From NCBI RefSeq assembly GCF_036169555.1, contig NZ_CP108032.1, forward strand, positions 7,130,001 through 7,194,000: 64,000 nt of DNA. The letters are read 5' to 3'. Positions 17,414 to 25,360 of the stretch are shown one piece after another. Below the pieces are notes generated by a model. The model was given only the letters and a program-made list of their open reading frames with translations, made no database searches and was not told the DNA's origin. The position numbers and the translations under genes were made by a program. How positions within the stretch are numbered: the first letter of the stretch is position 1; every line of letters starts with the position of its first letter. Source of the DNA: Streptomyces sp. NBC_00306. Lineage in GTDB: Bacteria > Actinomycetota > Actinomycetes > Streptomycetales > Streptomycetaceae.

Positions 17414-18409
17414 ATGCGACGAAGCAGGCTCGGCCGCAGCGGGGTCGAGATCACCGAACTGTCCTTCGGGGCCGCGGCCATCGGCAACCTCTTCACCCCG
17501 GTCGCGCCCGAGGAGGCGGCGGCCGCGGTCGACGCCGCCTGGGACGTGGGCATCCGCACCTTCGACACGGCGCCGCACTACGGTCTCGGCCTCTCCGAGC
17601 GCAGGCTCGGAGAGGCACTGCGCGGCCGGCCTCGCGAGGCGTACACCCTCTCCACCAAGGTGGGGCGGCTGCTCGAACCCTGCCCGGCCGACGGCGACGA
17701 CCTGGCCCATGGCTTCGCCGTCCCGGCCGACCACCGGCGCGTCTGGGACTTCAGCGCCGACGGTGTGCGCCGCAGCGTCGAAGAGAGCCTCACCCGCCTG
17801 GGCCTCGACCGGATCGACATCGTTCATCTCCACGATCCGGACGAGCACGAGGAGGCCGCGTTCCGGCACGGGTACCCGGCGCTGGAGCGGCTGCGTGCGG
17901 AAGGCGTGGTCGGTGCGATCGGCGCCGGTATGAACCAGGCCGCCATGCTGACCCGGTTCGTCCGCGACACCGACGTCGACACCGTGCTCTGCGCCGGGCG
18001 CTACACCCTCCTGGACCAGAGCGCCCTCGCCGAACTGCTGCCCGAGGCCGAGGCCCGGGGCATCAGCGTCATCGTCGGAGGGGTCTTCAACTCGGGGCTG
18101 CTCGCCGACCCGCGCCCGGGCGCCACGTACGACTACACGGCCGCACCCGACGACCTCCTGCGGCGCGCGCTGCGGATCGAGGCCGTCGCCGCACGGCATG
18201 GAGTTGTGCTGCGGGCCGCCGCACTGCACTACTCACTCGGTCATCCGGCCGTCGCCGGTGCCCTGGTCGGCACGCGCTCCGCCCGCGAGGTACGGGACGC
18301 GGCCGGCCTTCTCGCCCGGGACGTCCCGGCCGCCCTGTGGGACGACCTGCTCGCCGAGGGGCTCCTGCCGAAGGACGGCCCGCTGCCCCAGGGCGGAGGC
18401 GCCCGATGA
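17414..18409 (+). CDS. Aldo/keto reductase, probable L-fucose dehydrogenase
   Basis: A 331-residue AKR of the group that includes L-fucose dehydrogenase and pyridoxal 4-dehydrogenase. Visible are the N-terminal RRSRLGRSGVEITELSFGAA, the catalytic-Asp/Tyr region FDTAPHYGLGLSERRLGEAL (near residue 48), the KVGRLL Lys, and the HLHDPD strand. It would oxidise L-fucose (or a related aldose) to the 1,5-lactone with NAD(P). It is the first gene of an operon with a mutarotase-like gene (ATGA overlap) and a lactone hydrolase, which fits that chemistry. ATG 17414 is chosen at the family start. The exact sugar is inferred. Confidence 0.85.
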   Translation: MRRSRLGRSGVEITELSFGAAAIGNLFTPVAPEEAAAAVDAAWDVGIRTFDTAPHYGLGLSERRLGEALRGRPREAYTLSTKVGRLLEPCPADGDDLAHGFAVPADHRRVWDFSADGVRRSVEESLTRLGLDRIDIVHLHDPDEHEEAAFRHGYPALERLRAEGVVGAIGAGMNQAAMLTRFVRDTDVDTVLCAGRYTLLDQSALAELLPEAEARGISVIVGGVFNSGLLADPRPGATYDYTAAPDDLLRRALRIEAVAARHGVVLRAAALHYSLGHPAVAGALVGTRSAREVRDAAGLLARDVPAALWDDLLAEGLLPKDGPLPQGGGAR

Positions 18410-18717
18410 GAGTGGCCCTGCACACCGCGGTCCGCCCCGACCGTATCGAGGAGTACGAGGCCGCCCACCGCGAGGTCCCGGCCGAACTGACCGAGGCGAT
18501 CCGCGCAGCCGGCGTCACCTCCTGGACCATCTGGCGCAGCGGCACCGACCTCTTCCACCTCCTCGACTGCGACGACTACGCCGGGTTGCTGGCGGCGCTC
18601 GAAACACTCCCCGCCAACATCGCCTGGCAGGCCCGGATGGCCGAACTCCTCGACGTCGTGCACGACTACACCGCGGACGGCGCCGGCGCCGGACTGCCCG
18701 TCGTCTGGGAGCTGTGA
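18406..18717 (+). CDS. L-rhamnose/L-fucose mutarotase family protein
   Basis: A 103-residue protein of the RhaM/RhaU family (dimeric alpha-beta barrel), which interconverts alpha and beta anomers of deoxy sugars. The family features are MRVALHTAVRPDRIEEYEAAHREV at the N-terminus, VTSWTIWRSG, and the W/F-rich C-terminal half with MAELLDVVHDY. ATG 18406 overlaps the preceding TGA (ATGA), so it is translationally coupled, and it is followed 3 bases later by the lactonase gene. In this setting it would supply the right anomer to the dehydrogenase. Confidence 0.88.
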   Translation: MRVALHTAVRPDRIEEYEAAHREVPAELTEAIRAAGVTSWTIWRSGTDLFHLLDCDDYAGLLAALETLPANIAWQARMAELLDVVHDYTADGAGAGLPVVWEL

Positions 18718-18720
18718 GGC

Positions 18721-19572
18721 ATGGCCGTCGTCGATGCCCACCACCATGTGTGGGACCTCTCCGTCCGGGACCAGGACTGGATCACCGGCCCCGACCTCGC
18801 GCCCCTGCGCCGTACCTTCACGCTCGACGACCTGCGGCCGGAGGCGCGCGCCGCGGGAGTCCGCGCGACCGTGCTCGTCCAGACCGTCACTGTCGCCGGG
18901 GAGACACCGGAGTTCCTCGCGCTCGCCGACGGCAGCGACCTCGTCGCGGGGGTCGTCGGATGGACCGACCTCACCGCCCCCGACGTCGCCGACGCACTGG
19001 CCGCGCTACGGGAGGGGCCGGGCGGCGACCGGCTCGTCGGCATCCGCCACCAGGTGCAGGGCGAACCCGATCCCGCGTGGCTGCTGCGGGACGACGTCCG
19101 ACGGGGACTCGAAGCCGTCGCGTCCGCCGGCCTCGTCTACGACCTGCTGGTCCAGCCCCGTCAGCTGCCCGCCGCGGTCGAGGTGGTGAGCCGGGTCCCC
19201 GGACTCAGCTTCGTCCTCGACCATCTGGGCAAGCCCCCCATCGCCGCCGAGGAGCTGGAACCGTGGGCGGGGCGGGTGCGTGCGTTCGCCGAGCGGCCCA
19301 ACACCGTCTGCAAACTCTCCGGCATGGTGACGGAGGCCGCCTGGGCGACCTGGACCACCGCGGATCTCGCCCCGTACGCCGAGACGGTCGTCGAGGCCTT
19401 CGGGTCCGACCGCCTCATGTTCGGCTCCGACTGGCCGGTCTGCCGGCTCGCCGCGCGTTACGCCGAGGTCGTGGAGGCCGCCCGCACGCTCACCCGGGGG
19501 CTGAGCGAGGACGAGCGCTCCGCCGTCTTCGAGACCACCGCCTGCCGGGTCTACGGGCTCCCGGCGGAATGA
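18721..19572 (+). CDS. Amidohydrolase-family sugar lactonase (fuconolactonase-like)
   Basis: A 283-residue TIM-barrel metal hydrolase of the amidohydrolase_2 group. The metal-binding start is DAHHHVWDLSVRDQDWI (residues 5-21), followed by HQVQGEPDPAWL, FVLDHLGKPP and the C-terminal FGSDWPV motif. These match L-fucono-/L-rhamnono-1,5-lactonases, which open the lactone made by the upstream dehydrogenase. It begins 3 bases after the mutarotase stop. The dehydratase and aldolase that would finish the pathway are not in the window. Confidence 0.88.
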   Translation: MAVVDAHHHVWDLSVRDQDWITGPDLAPLRRTFTLDDLRPEARAAGVRATVLVQTVTVAGETPEFLALADGSDLVAGVVGWTDLTAPDVADALAALREGPGGDRLVGIRHQVQGEPDPAWLLRDDVRRGLEAVASAGLVYDLLVQPRQLPAAVEVVSRVPGLSFVLDHLGKPPIAAEELEPWAGRVRAFAERPNTVCKLSGMVTEAAWATWTTADLAPYAETVVEAFGSDRLMFGSDWPVCRLAARYAEVVEAARTLTRGLSEDERSAVFETTACRVYGLPAE

Positions 19573-19609
19573 ACCTGCATCCCTGTGGCCCCTGCGGCAC
19601 CCTGGAGGC

Positions 19610-20470
19610 ATGCCGGAGCTGCCCGAGGTCGAAGCGCTGAGAGAGTTCCTCGACACCCATCTGGTGGGACAGGAGATCGTCCGTGTCCTGCCGCTGGCGA
19701 TCAGCGTGCTGAAGACGTACGACCCGCCCCTGTCCGCGATCGAGGGCGCCGAGGTCACTGCCGTGGAACGGCGCGGCAAGTGGCTCGACATCACCGTCGG
19801 CGGCCTGCACCTGGTCACGCACCTGGCCCGCGCGGGCTGGCTCCAGTGGAAGGACGAGGTCCCTGCCGCGCCGCCGCGCCCGGGCAAGGGCCCGCTCGCC
19901 CTGCGCGTGGTGCTCGCCTCCGGGAGCGGCTTCGATCTGACCGAGGCCGGTACCACCAAGAGGCTCGCCGTCCATCTCGTCCGCGACGCCGGCGAGGTGC
20001 CGGGCGTCGCCCGCCTCGGCCCCGATCCGCTGGCCGACGCCTTCGACCGCGACGCGTTCGCCGCGCTGCTCGCGGGGGAGCGGCGGCAGATCAAGGGCGC
20101 GCTGCGGGACCAGAGTCTGATCGCGGGAATCGGCAACGCCTACAGCGACGAGATCCTGCACGCCGCGAAGATGTCGCCCTTCAAACCGGTGCAGAATTTG
20201 GGCGAGGACGAGATCACCACACTGTACGAAGCCCTCCGCAGCACCCTCGGTGAGGCCGTCGAGCGTTCGCGCGGAGTCGCGGCGGGACGGCTCAAGGCGG
20301 AGAAGAAGAGCGGTCTGCGGGTCCATGGCCGGACCGGTCAGCCGTGCCCGGTCTGCGGCGACACGATTCGCGAGGTCTCGTTCAGCGACTCGTCGCTCCA
20401 GTACTGCCCCACCTGCCAGACCGGCGGCAAGCCGCTGGCCGACCGCAGACTGTCGCGCCTGCTGAAGTGA
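19610..20470 (+). CDS. Fpg/Nei-family DNA glycosylase
   Basis: A 286-residue base-excision-repair enzyme that removes oxidised bases and nicks the abasic site. The mature N-terminus PELPEVEALREFL carries the catalytic Pro2 and Glu3. The H2TH region with the conserved GIGNAYSDEIL is near residue 175. The C-terminal zinc finger has four Cys (CPVC...CPTC, about residues 246-267) but ends with GKPLADRRLSRLL instead of a canonical Fpg finger, as in many actinobacterial paralogues. It could prefer 8-oxoguanine or pyrimidine lesions. GGAGG lies just before the ATG. Confidence 0.93.
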   Translation: MPELPEVEALREFLDTHLVGQEIVRVLPLAISVLKTYDPPLSAIEGAEVTAVERRGKWLDITVGGLHLVTHLARAGWLQWKDEVPAAPPRPGKGPLALRVVLASGSGFDLTEAGTTKRLAVHLVRDAGEVPGVARLGPDPLADAFDRDAFAALLAGERRQIKGALRDQSLIAGIGNAYSDEILHAAKMSPFKPVQNLGEDEITTLYEALRSTLGEAVERSRGVAAGRLKAEKKSGLRVHGRTGQPCPVCGDTIREVSFSDSSLQYCPTCQTGGKPLADRRLSRLLK

Positions 20471-20511
20471 TCCGATCGCGGTGCGCAGGCGCTCGGTTCG
20501 GCTCCTGACGG

Positions 20512-21189
20512 TCACTTGATCGTCAGCAGCGGCTTGCCGTCGAACGTCCGCACTTCCCAGCGGCCGATGTCGCTGCTCGACAGGTCGGTGCCCCCCTCGA
20601 TCTCCAGGGGCTTGGCATGACCGGGGACATCCGTGCCGTATCCGCCCTGGGGAACGCGCCAGCTGAGCACCGGATGCTCGATGCCGTCCTTGCCGACGGC
20701 GACCAGCCGGCAGGAGCCGGGCCCGGTGAGGCCCGAGAGCCGCATCGCCACCGCCGTGCCCCACATCCGGTCCTCCACGAAGGCGGACGCGGTGACGCCG
20801 GAGCCGGCGTCCTTCACCGTGACCTGCTTGCCCGCGACGGCCGGCGGGGCGGGGTCCTGCGGGGTCCGCATCGCGAGCGCGCCCAGCGGCAGGGCGACGA
20901 TCAGCGCCGCCACCGCGGCGACCAGCCGGAGCCGGCGTCTGCTGCTCCGCCTCCGCATCAGCGCGACCTCCTCGGTCAGCCGCTCCAGCAGCCGGGGCGA
21001 GGGCCGGGACGCGATCACGCCGGGTCCCGTGAGGTCGGAAATCGCCGAAGCGACCGACGAGAAGTCCGAGAGCTGTACTGTGCACAGCACGCACTCGGCG
21101 AGATGCTCCTCGAAGCGGAACGCGTCCCCCGGTTCCAGCACGCCCAGCGCATAGGCGGCCACGTCCTGGTGCCGCTGCTGCATGCCCAT
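20512..21189 (-). CDS. Membrane anti-sigma factor with zinc-binding (ZAS) domain
   Basis: A 225-residue type II membrane protein. The N-terminal domain has the His...HxxxCxxC zinc pattern of anti-ECF factors (HLAECVLC at about residues 29-36). One membrane helix lies near residues 95-115 (LVAAVAALIVALPLGALA), followed by an extracytoplasmic domain of about 110 residues (anti-sigma-K/RskA-like) ending in SDIGRWEVRTFDGKPLLTIK. No sigma factor gene adjoins it. The nearest ECF sigma gene is 4 kb away at 25361-25915. It is convergent with the glycosylase gene. Confidence 0.87.
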   Translation of the reverse strand: MGMQQRHQDVAAYALGVLEPGDAFRFEEHLAECVLCTVQLSDFSSVASAISDLTGPGVIASRPSPRLLERLTEEVALMRRRSSRRRLRLVAAVAALIVALPLGALAMRTPQDPAPPAVAGKQVTVKDAGSGVTASAFVEDRMWGTAVAMRLSGLTGPGSCRLVAVGKDGIEHPVLSWRVPQGGYGTDVPGHAKPLEIEGGTDLSSSDIGRWEVRTFDGKPLLTIK

Positions 21190-21368
21190 GGCGTCCTCGT
21201 TTCGTCTCTGGCCGTGCTGTGTCCGTTGCGGTCGGTCGCCGTTGAATACGGATCAGGCGCGTTCTCTGCTCAACCGCGGCCACGATGAGACGAACTCTCT
21301 TCGCGGACCCCTTCCCGCGGGCGAAGGACCGTGGCCCCGGCGATCGGGGCGCGCCTAAACTCCGCAGC

Positions 21369-22169
21369 ATGCTGCGTGTACTGGCGGTCGACGACGAGAA
21401 TCCGGCGCTCGAGGAACTCCTCTATCTGTTGCGTTCCGACGCCCGGGTCACGAGCGCGGAGGGCGCGACGGACGCCACCGAGGCGCTGCGCCGGATCAGC
21501 CGGGCGCTGGAGGCGGGACCGGACGGTGAGGACGGCATCGACGTCGTCTTTCTCGACATCCACATGGCCGGACTCACCGGACTCGATGTCGCCAGGCTGC
21601 TCGCGGGGTTCGCCAGGCCGCCGCTGATCGTGTTCGTCACCGCGCACGAGGGCTTCGCCGTCCAGGCCTTCGACCTCAAGGCCGTCGACTACGTCCTCAA
21701 GCCGGTGCGCAGGGAGCGGCTGGCCGAGGCGGTGCGCAGGGTGCGCGACCAGGTGCTCGCCGCCCGGGAGACCCGCCAGCCGGAGCACGAGACCGCGGTG
21801 ACGGCCCCCGCCACCCGTGCGCCCGTGCACAACGCCGCCGAGCAGATACCCGTCGAACTGGGCGGTGTCACGCGGTTCGTGGCGGTCGACGACATCGCCT
21901 ATGTCGAGGCACAGGGGGACTACGCCCGGCTGCACACGGAGGACGGCAGCCACCTCGTCCGCATTCCGCTGTCCGCCCTGGAGGAGCGGTGGGCCTCCCG
22001 CGGCTTCGTCCGCATCCACCGCAGCCATCTCGTCGCGCTGGCCCGTATCGACGAACTGCGCCTGGACGCGGGGACGACGACGGTCCGGGTGGGATCGGCC
22101 GAACTTGCCGTCAGCCGGCGTCATGCGCGGCAGCTGCGGGACCTGCTGATGCGGCACGCCGGCAGCTGA
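21369..22169 (+). CDS. LytTR-family response regulator
   Basis: A 266-residue two-component regulator. The receiver domain (about 1-125) has the acidic pair DDE, phospho-Asp in VVFLDIHM, and Lys in VLKPV. The LytTR DNA-binding domain follows (about 155-260) with YVEAQGDYARLHT and FVRIHRSHLVAL. ATG 21369 is chosen because a -10-like TAAACT at 21356-21361 lies 7 bases upstream, a leaderless arrangement; upstream in-frame codons lack family sequence. No histidine kinase is adjacent, so its partner is elsewhere or it is an orphan. Confidence 0.92.
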   Translation: MLRVLAVDDENPALEELLYLLRSDARVTSAEGATDATEALRRISRALEAGPDGEDGIDVVFLDIHMAGLTGLDVARLLAGFARPPLIVFVTAHEGFAVQAFDLKAVDYVLKPVRRERLAEAVRRVRDQVLAARETRQPEHETAVTAPATRAPVHNAAEQIPVELGGVTRFVAVDDIAYVEAQGDYARLHTEDGSHLVRIPLSALEERWASRGFVRIHRSHLVALARIDELRLDAGTTTVRVGSAELAVSRRHARQLRDLLMRHAGS

Positions 22170-22177
22170 CCCGCTGC

Positions 22178-22197
22178 GCCGGCTGAAGGAAGCCGGC
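22178..22197 (+). terminator. Hairpin terminator after LytTR regulator
   Basis: GCCGGCT 22178-22184 pairs with AGCCGGC 22191-22197 around a 6-base loop, 8 bases after the stop codon. Confidence 0.6.
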
Positions 22198-22254
22198 CTT
22201 CCGCGCCGATTGCCCCAGGGCCTCACGCACACCGGTGACCGAACATGCACCCGC

Positions 22255-22323
22255 CGGCCGTTTCACGGGACGCGCCGCACCGGCCGTTCACCGGACGCGC
22301 CCGACCGACCGTTCACCGGTTGG
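22255..22323. repeat. Three imperfect tandem repeats
   Basis: Related copies of CGGCCGTTCACCGGACGCGCC occur at 22255-22276, 22281-22301 and (shortened) 22306-22319, in the 280-base gap before the small gene at 22450. They are too irregular for a CRISPR and could be protein-binding sites or slippage. Confidence 0.5.
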
Positions 22324-22449
22324 GGCCAACCGTTCGTCGCGGGACAGGCCCACCCGGCGACGGGCGTCATCCGCTGGCCGAGAGACGAGGGGATTCGGCG
22401 CACCGGGCTCCGGCGGCGGCCTAGCCTTGATCAGGAGGTAAGGGGTCTG

Positions 22450-22719
22450 ATGTCCGACATCGAAGCGCTGCTCGCGGAACTGCGGAGCCTGCCGGCGACC
22501 CCGGCGTCCGGCCCGGGGGACATCGAGGCGCTGCTCGCCACGGTCAAGAGCGCCGCGGGGCGCTGGGCGGATGTGCTGTACGAGATCCGGCAGTCGGCCC
22601 AGGGGCTGGTCGGCCCGCGCGCCGAGGCGGCCCTCGAAGTCGCCTTCCGCCGGGCGGAGGAGTCGTACGTCGAGCTGGAGATCGCGCTCAAGGACTGCGG
22701 CCGGCGGCCGGGCCCCTGA
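22450..22719 (+). CDS. Small hypothetical protein, 89 residues
   Basis: A small acidic, helical cytosolic protein with a near-perfect Shine-Dalgarno sequence (AGGAGGT at 22434-22440, 9 bases upstream) and strong third-position GC bias. Residues 4-12 and 24-32 begin with the same DIEALLA motif, a small internal repeat. The rest is predicted helical with coiled-coil character (AEAALEVAFRRAEESYVELE). It has no signal peptide or membrane segment. I do not recognise a family. Confidence 0.7.
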   Translation: MSDIEALLAELRSLPATPASGPGDIEALLATVKSAAGRWADVLYEIRQSAQGLVGPRAEAALEVAFRRAEESYVELEIALKDCGRRPGP

Positions 22720-22730
22720 CAACTGCCTGC

Positions 22731-23261
22731 TCAGAACAGGTGGATGGCCAGATGACTCAGCGGCAGGCCCAACTGCCAGGCGGGCATCCATATCTGTTCG
22801 CCCTCGTCGACGCACGCATCCAGCGGATTCGCCGGGTGCCACGGTTCCGTGTCCCCGAGGTCGGCGGCGAGCAGTTCGGTCTGCCGCAGCCACTTCCATG
22901 AGTCCCGTGCCAGGGCGAGATCCGGATCGGGTCCGCCGCCGAGCTGCCGCTCCCGCTCGCCGCGTGCGTCGAGTCTCTCCCGTGCCCAGGCCGGCCAGGG
23001 ATGTCCGTACGCGGTGAGGTTCAGCCACTCCTCGATCCTGGACACCGCGCGGACACCGGCGAGTTCGTCCGAACCGTCACAGAGGTAGATGGTCAGCGCC
23101 AGCGTCTCGCGGCCCGCCCGGTATTCGAGCGAGCCGCCCTCGACGAGGGCGCCGGTGCGGAGCATCTCGTCGGCGATGTACTCGGCGCAGAGCCATGCCA
23201 TGGGGACTGCCAGCGCGCCTCCGCTGGTGCCGTTCGTGCTCTCGGGCTGCAACCTTCCCAC
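22731..23261 (-). CDS. Hypothetical protein, 176 residues
   Basis: A Trp-rich cytosolic protein with convincing coding bias but no recognised domain. It starts at GTG 23261 (GAAG just upstream); ATG 23201 (MAWLCAEYIADEML) is an alternative. Visible features are the segment LALTIYLCDGSDELAGVRAV near residue 55 and WLRQTELLAADLG near 123. It is convergent with the small gene at 22450, separated by 11 bases. Confidence 0.6.
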   Translation of the reverse strand: MGRLQPESTNGTSGGALAVPMAWLCAEYIADEMLRTGALVEGGSLEYRAGRETLALTIYLCDGSDELAGVRAVSRIEEWLNLTAYGHPWPAWARERLDARGERERQLGGGPDPDLALARDSWKWLRQTELLAADLGDTEPWHPANPLDACVDEGEQIWMPAWQLGLPLSHLAIHLF

Positions 23262-23474
23262 CTTCTTCCGGACGACGTCGTGTGCCGACTCGGAGACGAG
23301 CCTCCACCGTGTGACACGGCTGGGGGCGCATCTTTACTCAACTTCACCGTGAGGTTTCGCATACTGTCGCCCCTTGGCCGTGGCCCCAGGGAGACAGGGA
23401 CACCGGCGGGACATCAGGGGCGCACGTGACTGCGCCGCCGAGGTTTGGAGTCCGCCATGTGGCGGGTACGACGA

Positions 23475-23499
23475 CGCCCGCTCCGGAAGGGAGCGGGCG
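23475..23499 (-). terminator. Hairpin terminator downstream of the TIGR03086-type gene
   Basis: CGCCCGCTCC 23475-23484 pairs perfectly with GGAGCGGGCG 23490-23499, loop of 5 bases. It lies 24 bases beyond the stop of the minus-strand gene ending at 23523. Confidence 0.65.
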
Positions 23500-23522
23500 G
23501 CTCGTGCCGTACGGCAGGCGTC

Positions 23523-24107
23523 TCAGTGAGGATCGCGTCCGATGAGTCCGAGGAGCCGGTCCTGGAGGGGAGCGTCCTCGGGGACGGGCACCTCGGGGCC
23601 GAAGACCTCCACCCCCGGACCGAACGCGCCGGGCGTCCGGAACTTCTCCATCACCTCGGCCGGGATCGCGGAGGTGCCGCGCCACATCCGCTCCACGTCG
23701 TCGGCGGGCATCGTCTCGTCCTGCCCGGTGGCTCGCGCCAGGTCCCAGCCGTGCAGCACCAGGTCGTCACTGATGACCCGGTCGATGTGCTGTTCGGCCG
23801 TCAGCGGCCCGCTGGGTGTCTCGCAGGGAGCCGCCGCGAGTTCGGGGTCATCGAGCACGGCCTCGACATCGGCGCGTGCGGCCCGGAACGCGGCGAGGGG
23901 GTCCTTCTCGACGGACGGTGCGCGGGAGGGACGGCGGTCGAGCGGGCGCAGCATGACGCCGTGCATCACGACGATGTGTCCGACGACGTCCCGGGCGGAC
24001 CAGCGGGCGCACGGCGACGGGTTGTCCCACTGCTCGGGCCGGACGGCGGCGACCTTGCTCTCGAAGTCGTCGGCGTGTCTGCGGTATCGGTCGGCGATGT
24101 CGGTCAT
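23523..24107 (-). CDS. TIGR03086-type metal-binding protein (DinB/mycothiol-linked fold)
   Basis: A 194-residue four-helix protein of the TIGR03086/maleylpyruvate-isomerase N-terminal group, related to DinB-like mycothiol-dependent enzymes. The metal ligands are the His residues of VVGHIVVMHGVML (about 43-51) and DLVLHGWDLARATGQ (about 118). The N-terminal EQWDNPSPCARWSARDVVGH is diagnostic. Its function is unknown; relatives handle thiol conjugates or act as transferases. It is separated by 14 bases from the GntR gene upstream and may be the last gene of that operon. Confidence 0.85.
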   Translation of the reverse strand: MTDIADRYRRHADDFESKVAAVRPEQWDNPSPCARWSARDVVGHIVVMHGVMLRPLDRRPSRAPSVEKDPLAAFRAARADVEAVLDDPELAAAPCETPSGPLTAEQHIDRVISDDLVLHGWDLARATGQDETMPADDVERMWRGTSAIPAEVMEKFRTPGAFGPGVEVFGPEVPVPEDAPLQDRLLGLIGRDPH

Positions 24108-24121
24108 CGGCCGGGTTCCTC

Positions 24122-24508
24122 TCAGCCGTCGGGGGTGGCGAGCGCGTGGCGCAGGGCGGCCAGGGCATCTTCGTCGGTGACACCGAGGTTCCTGGCGGCG
24201 ACGGCGAAGTGGCGGGCGTGGTCGGCGAGCCGGGTGGCGGCGTCGGGGCCGGTCGCGACGGCGGCGACGCGGGTGCCGGAGCCGCGCCGGCTGTGCACCA
24301 GCCCGGCCGACTCGAGTTCCCGGTAGGCGCGGACCACGGTGTTGTTGGCGAGACCGAGGTCGGAGGCGAGCTGGCGCACCGGAGGCAGCTTCTCGCCCTC
24401 GCGCATCCGGCCGACCGCGATGAGATCGGCGAACTGCTGTCTGATCTGCTCGTACGGAGGCACGGGTGTGGCCGGGTCGACCCGGATCGTCAGGCCGGCG
24501 GCAGTCAC
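24122..24508 (-). CDS. GntR-family regulator, YtrA-like
   Basis: A 128-residue short GntR protein: winged helix at about residues 12-80 (PPYEQIRQQFADLIAVG, LPPVRQLASDLGLANNTVVRAYRELE, SRRGSGTRV) followed by a short helical dimerisation tail, which is the YtrA layout. GTG 24508 overlaps the stop of the upstream membrane-protein gene by 4 bases (GTGA). YtrA regulators usually repress a membrane transporter or protein in their own operon, and two matching operator sites lie before the operon at 25290-25348. Confidence 0.9.
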   Translation of the reverse strand: MTAAGLTIRVDPATPVPPYEQIRQQFADLIAVGRMREGEKLPPVRQLASDLGLANNTVVRAYRELESAGLVHSRRGSGTRVAAVATGPDAATRLADHARHFAVAARNLGVTDEDALAALRHALATPDG

Positions 24509-25263
24509 GGGCGTTCCTTGATGTACGCCTGCGGCAGCAGGAGGGCGCTCAGGCACCAGCCGGCGGTCAGTACCGAGACGAACGCGACGATTCCGAGGGC
24601 CCAGAAACTCACGGTCTCCATCCAACCACCACAGCTCAGGCTGAGCATCGCGGTCGCCATGGTCAGCGACACGGCGAACAACGGTGCTGCCGTCAGCAGA
24701 CCCCACGCGCCGACCGTGGCGCGCGCTCTGATCCGGCGCCGCTCGTCGTCGGCCGCTCGCATCGTGATGCGCCGCAGTGTCGCGGCGCACACCACGGTCC
24801 CGACAGCGAGTCCACCGAGCACCGGCCAGGCGTAGTACGGCCCGGGCCAGGGCCCCACCAGCTGGTCCCGTCCGTCGCAGGCGACGGCGACGGCGCGGCC
24901 CGCGTGCCCGGTGGCGTCGGTGGAGGCGGTGGCGACGGCGACGACCAGGAGGACGACGAGCAGCAAAGCCTGCACGAGCAGGGTCGACGAAAGCCCGCGC
25001 GGGACGTGGTCACGTATCCGGCGGGGCGCCGCCGAGGCCTGCCGTACTCCGCGCGCCGCCGGATGGGCGACCACGTCCGCGAGAAGCACTCCGCCGACGG
25101 CGCAGATACCGAGCACGGGGATGGCGTAGAGCAGGTCGACGTCGGACTCGGGGCTGAAGGTGACGAGATTGTTCACCACGACGCCTGCGGCGAGCCCTGT
25201 CCAGCGGACCGGGGTGTCGATCCAGTTGCGCCAGTCGGTGCGGAACTCCCGAATGGTGGACAT
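24505..25263 (-). CDS. Polytopic membrane protein co-transcribed with GntR regulator
   Basis: A 252-residue integral membrane protein with about six hydrophobic helices (for example LLYAIPVLGICAVGGVLLA, LLVQALLLVVLLVVAVAT, PLFAVSLTMATAML, ALGIVAFVSVLTAGWCLSALL). The family is not recognised. ATG 25263 (MSTIREFRTDWRNW) is chosen over earlier in-frame codons because the operator region begins 27 bases upstream. It is the first gene of the unit with the YtrA-type regulator, which suggests an envelope-stress or antibiotic-response role by analogy only. Confidence 0.7.
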   Translation of the reverse strand: MSTIREFRTDWRNWIDTPVRWTGLAAGVVVNNLVTFSPESDVDLLYAIPVLGICAVGGVLLADVVAHPAARGVRQASAAPRRIRDHVPRGLSSTLLVQALLLVVLLVVAVATASTDATGHAGRAVAVACDGRDQLVGPWPGPYYAWPVLGGLAVGTVVCAATLRRITMRAADDERRRIRARATVGAWGLLTAAPLFAVSLTMATAMLSLSCGGWMETVSFWALGIVAFVSVLTAGWCLSALLLPQAYIKERP

Positions 25264-25289
25264 GCGAACCCCCTGATGACCGGCCATGC

Positions 25290-25348
25290 GTATCAATCAC
25301 TTGAGACAATCTGTCGCCTGGGGAGCAACTGTGTCAAGCGATTGATAC
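25290..25348. promoter_or_regulatory. Paired operators before GntR/membrane-protein operon
   Basis: GTATCAATC(A)CTTGA at 25290-25304 is repeated in inverse as TCAAG(C)GATTGATAC at 25334-25348. Each half is itself a dyad (TCAA-N4-TTGA), so there are two operators about 41 bases apart, 27-85 bases upstream of the first start. They are well placed to be bound by the YtrA-like regulator. Confidence 0.7.
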
Positions 25349-25360
25349 ACCCGGCCGGGT

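Noticed and set aside
22255..22323. CRISPR-like array
   Set aside because: Only three imperfect copies with 4-bp gaps, no spacers and no cas genes.
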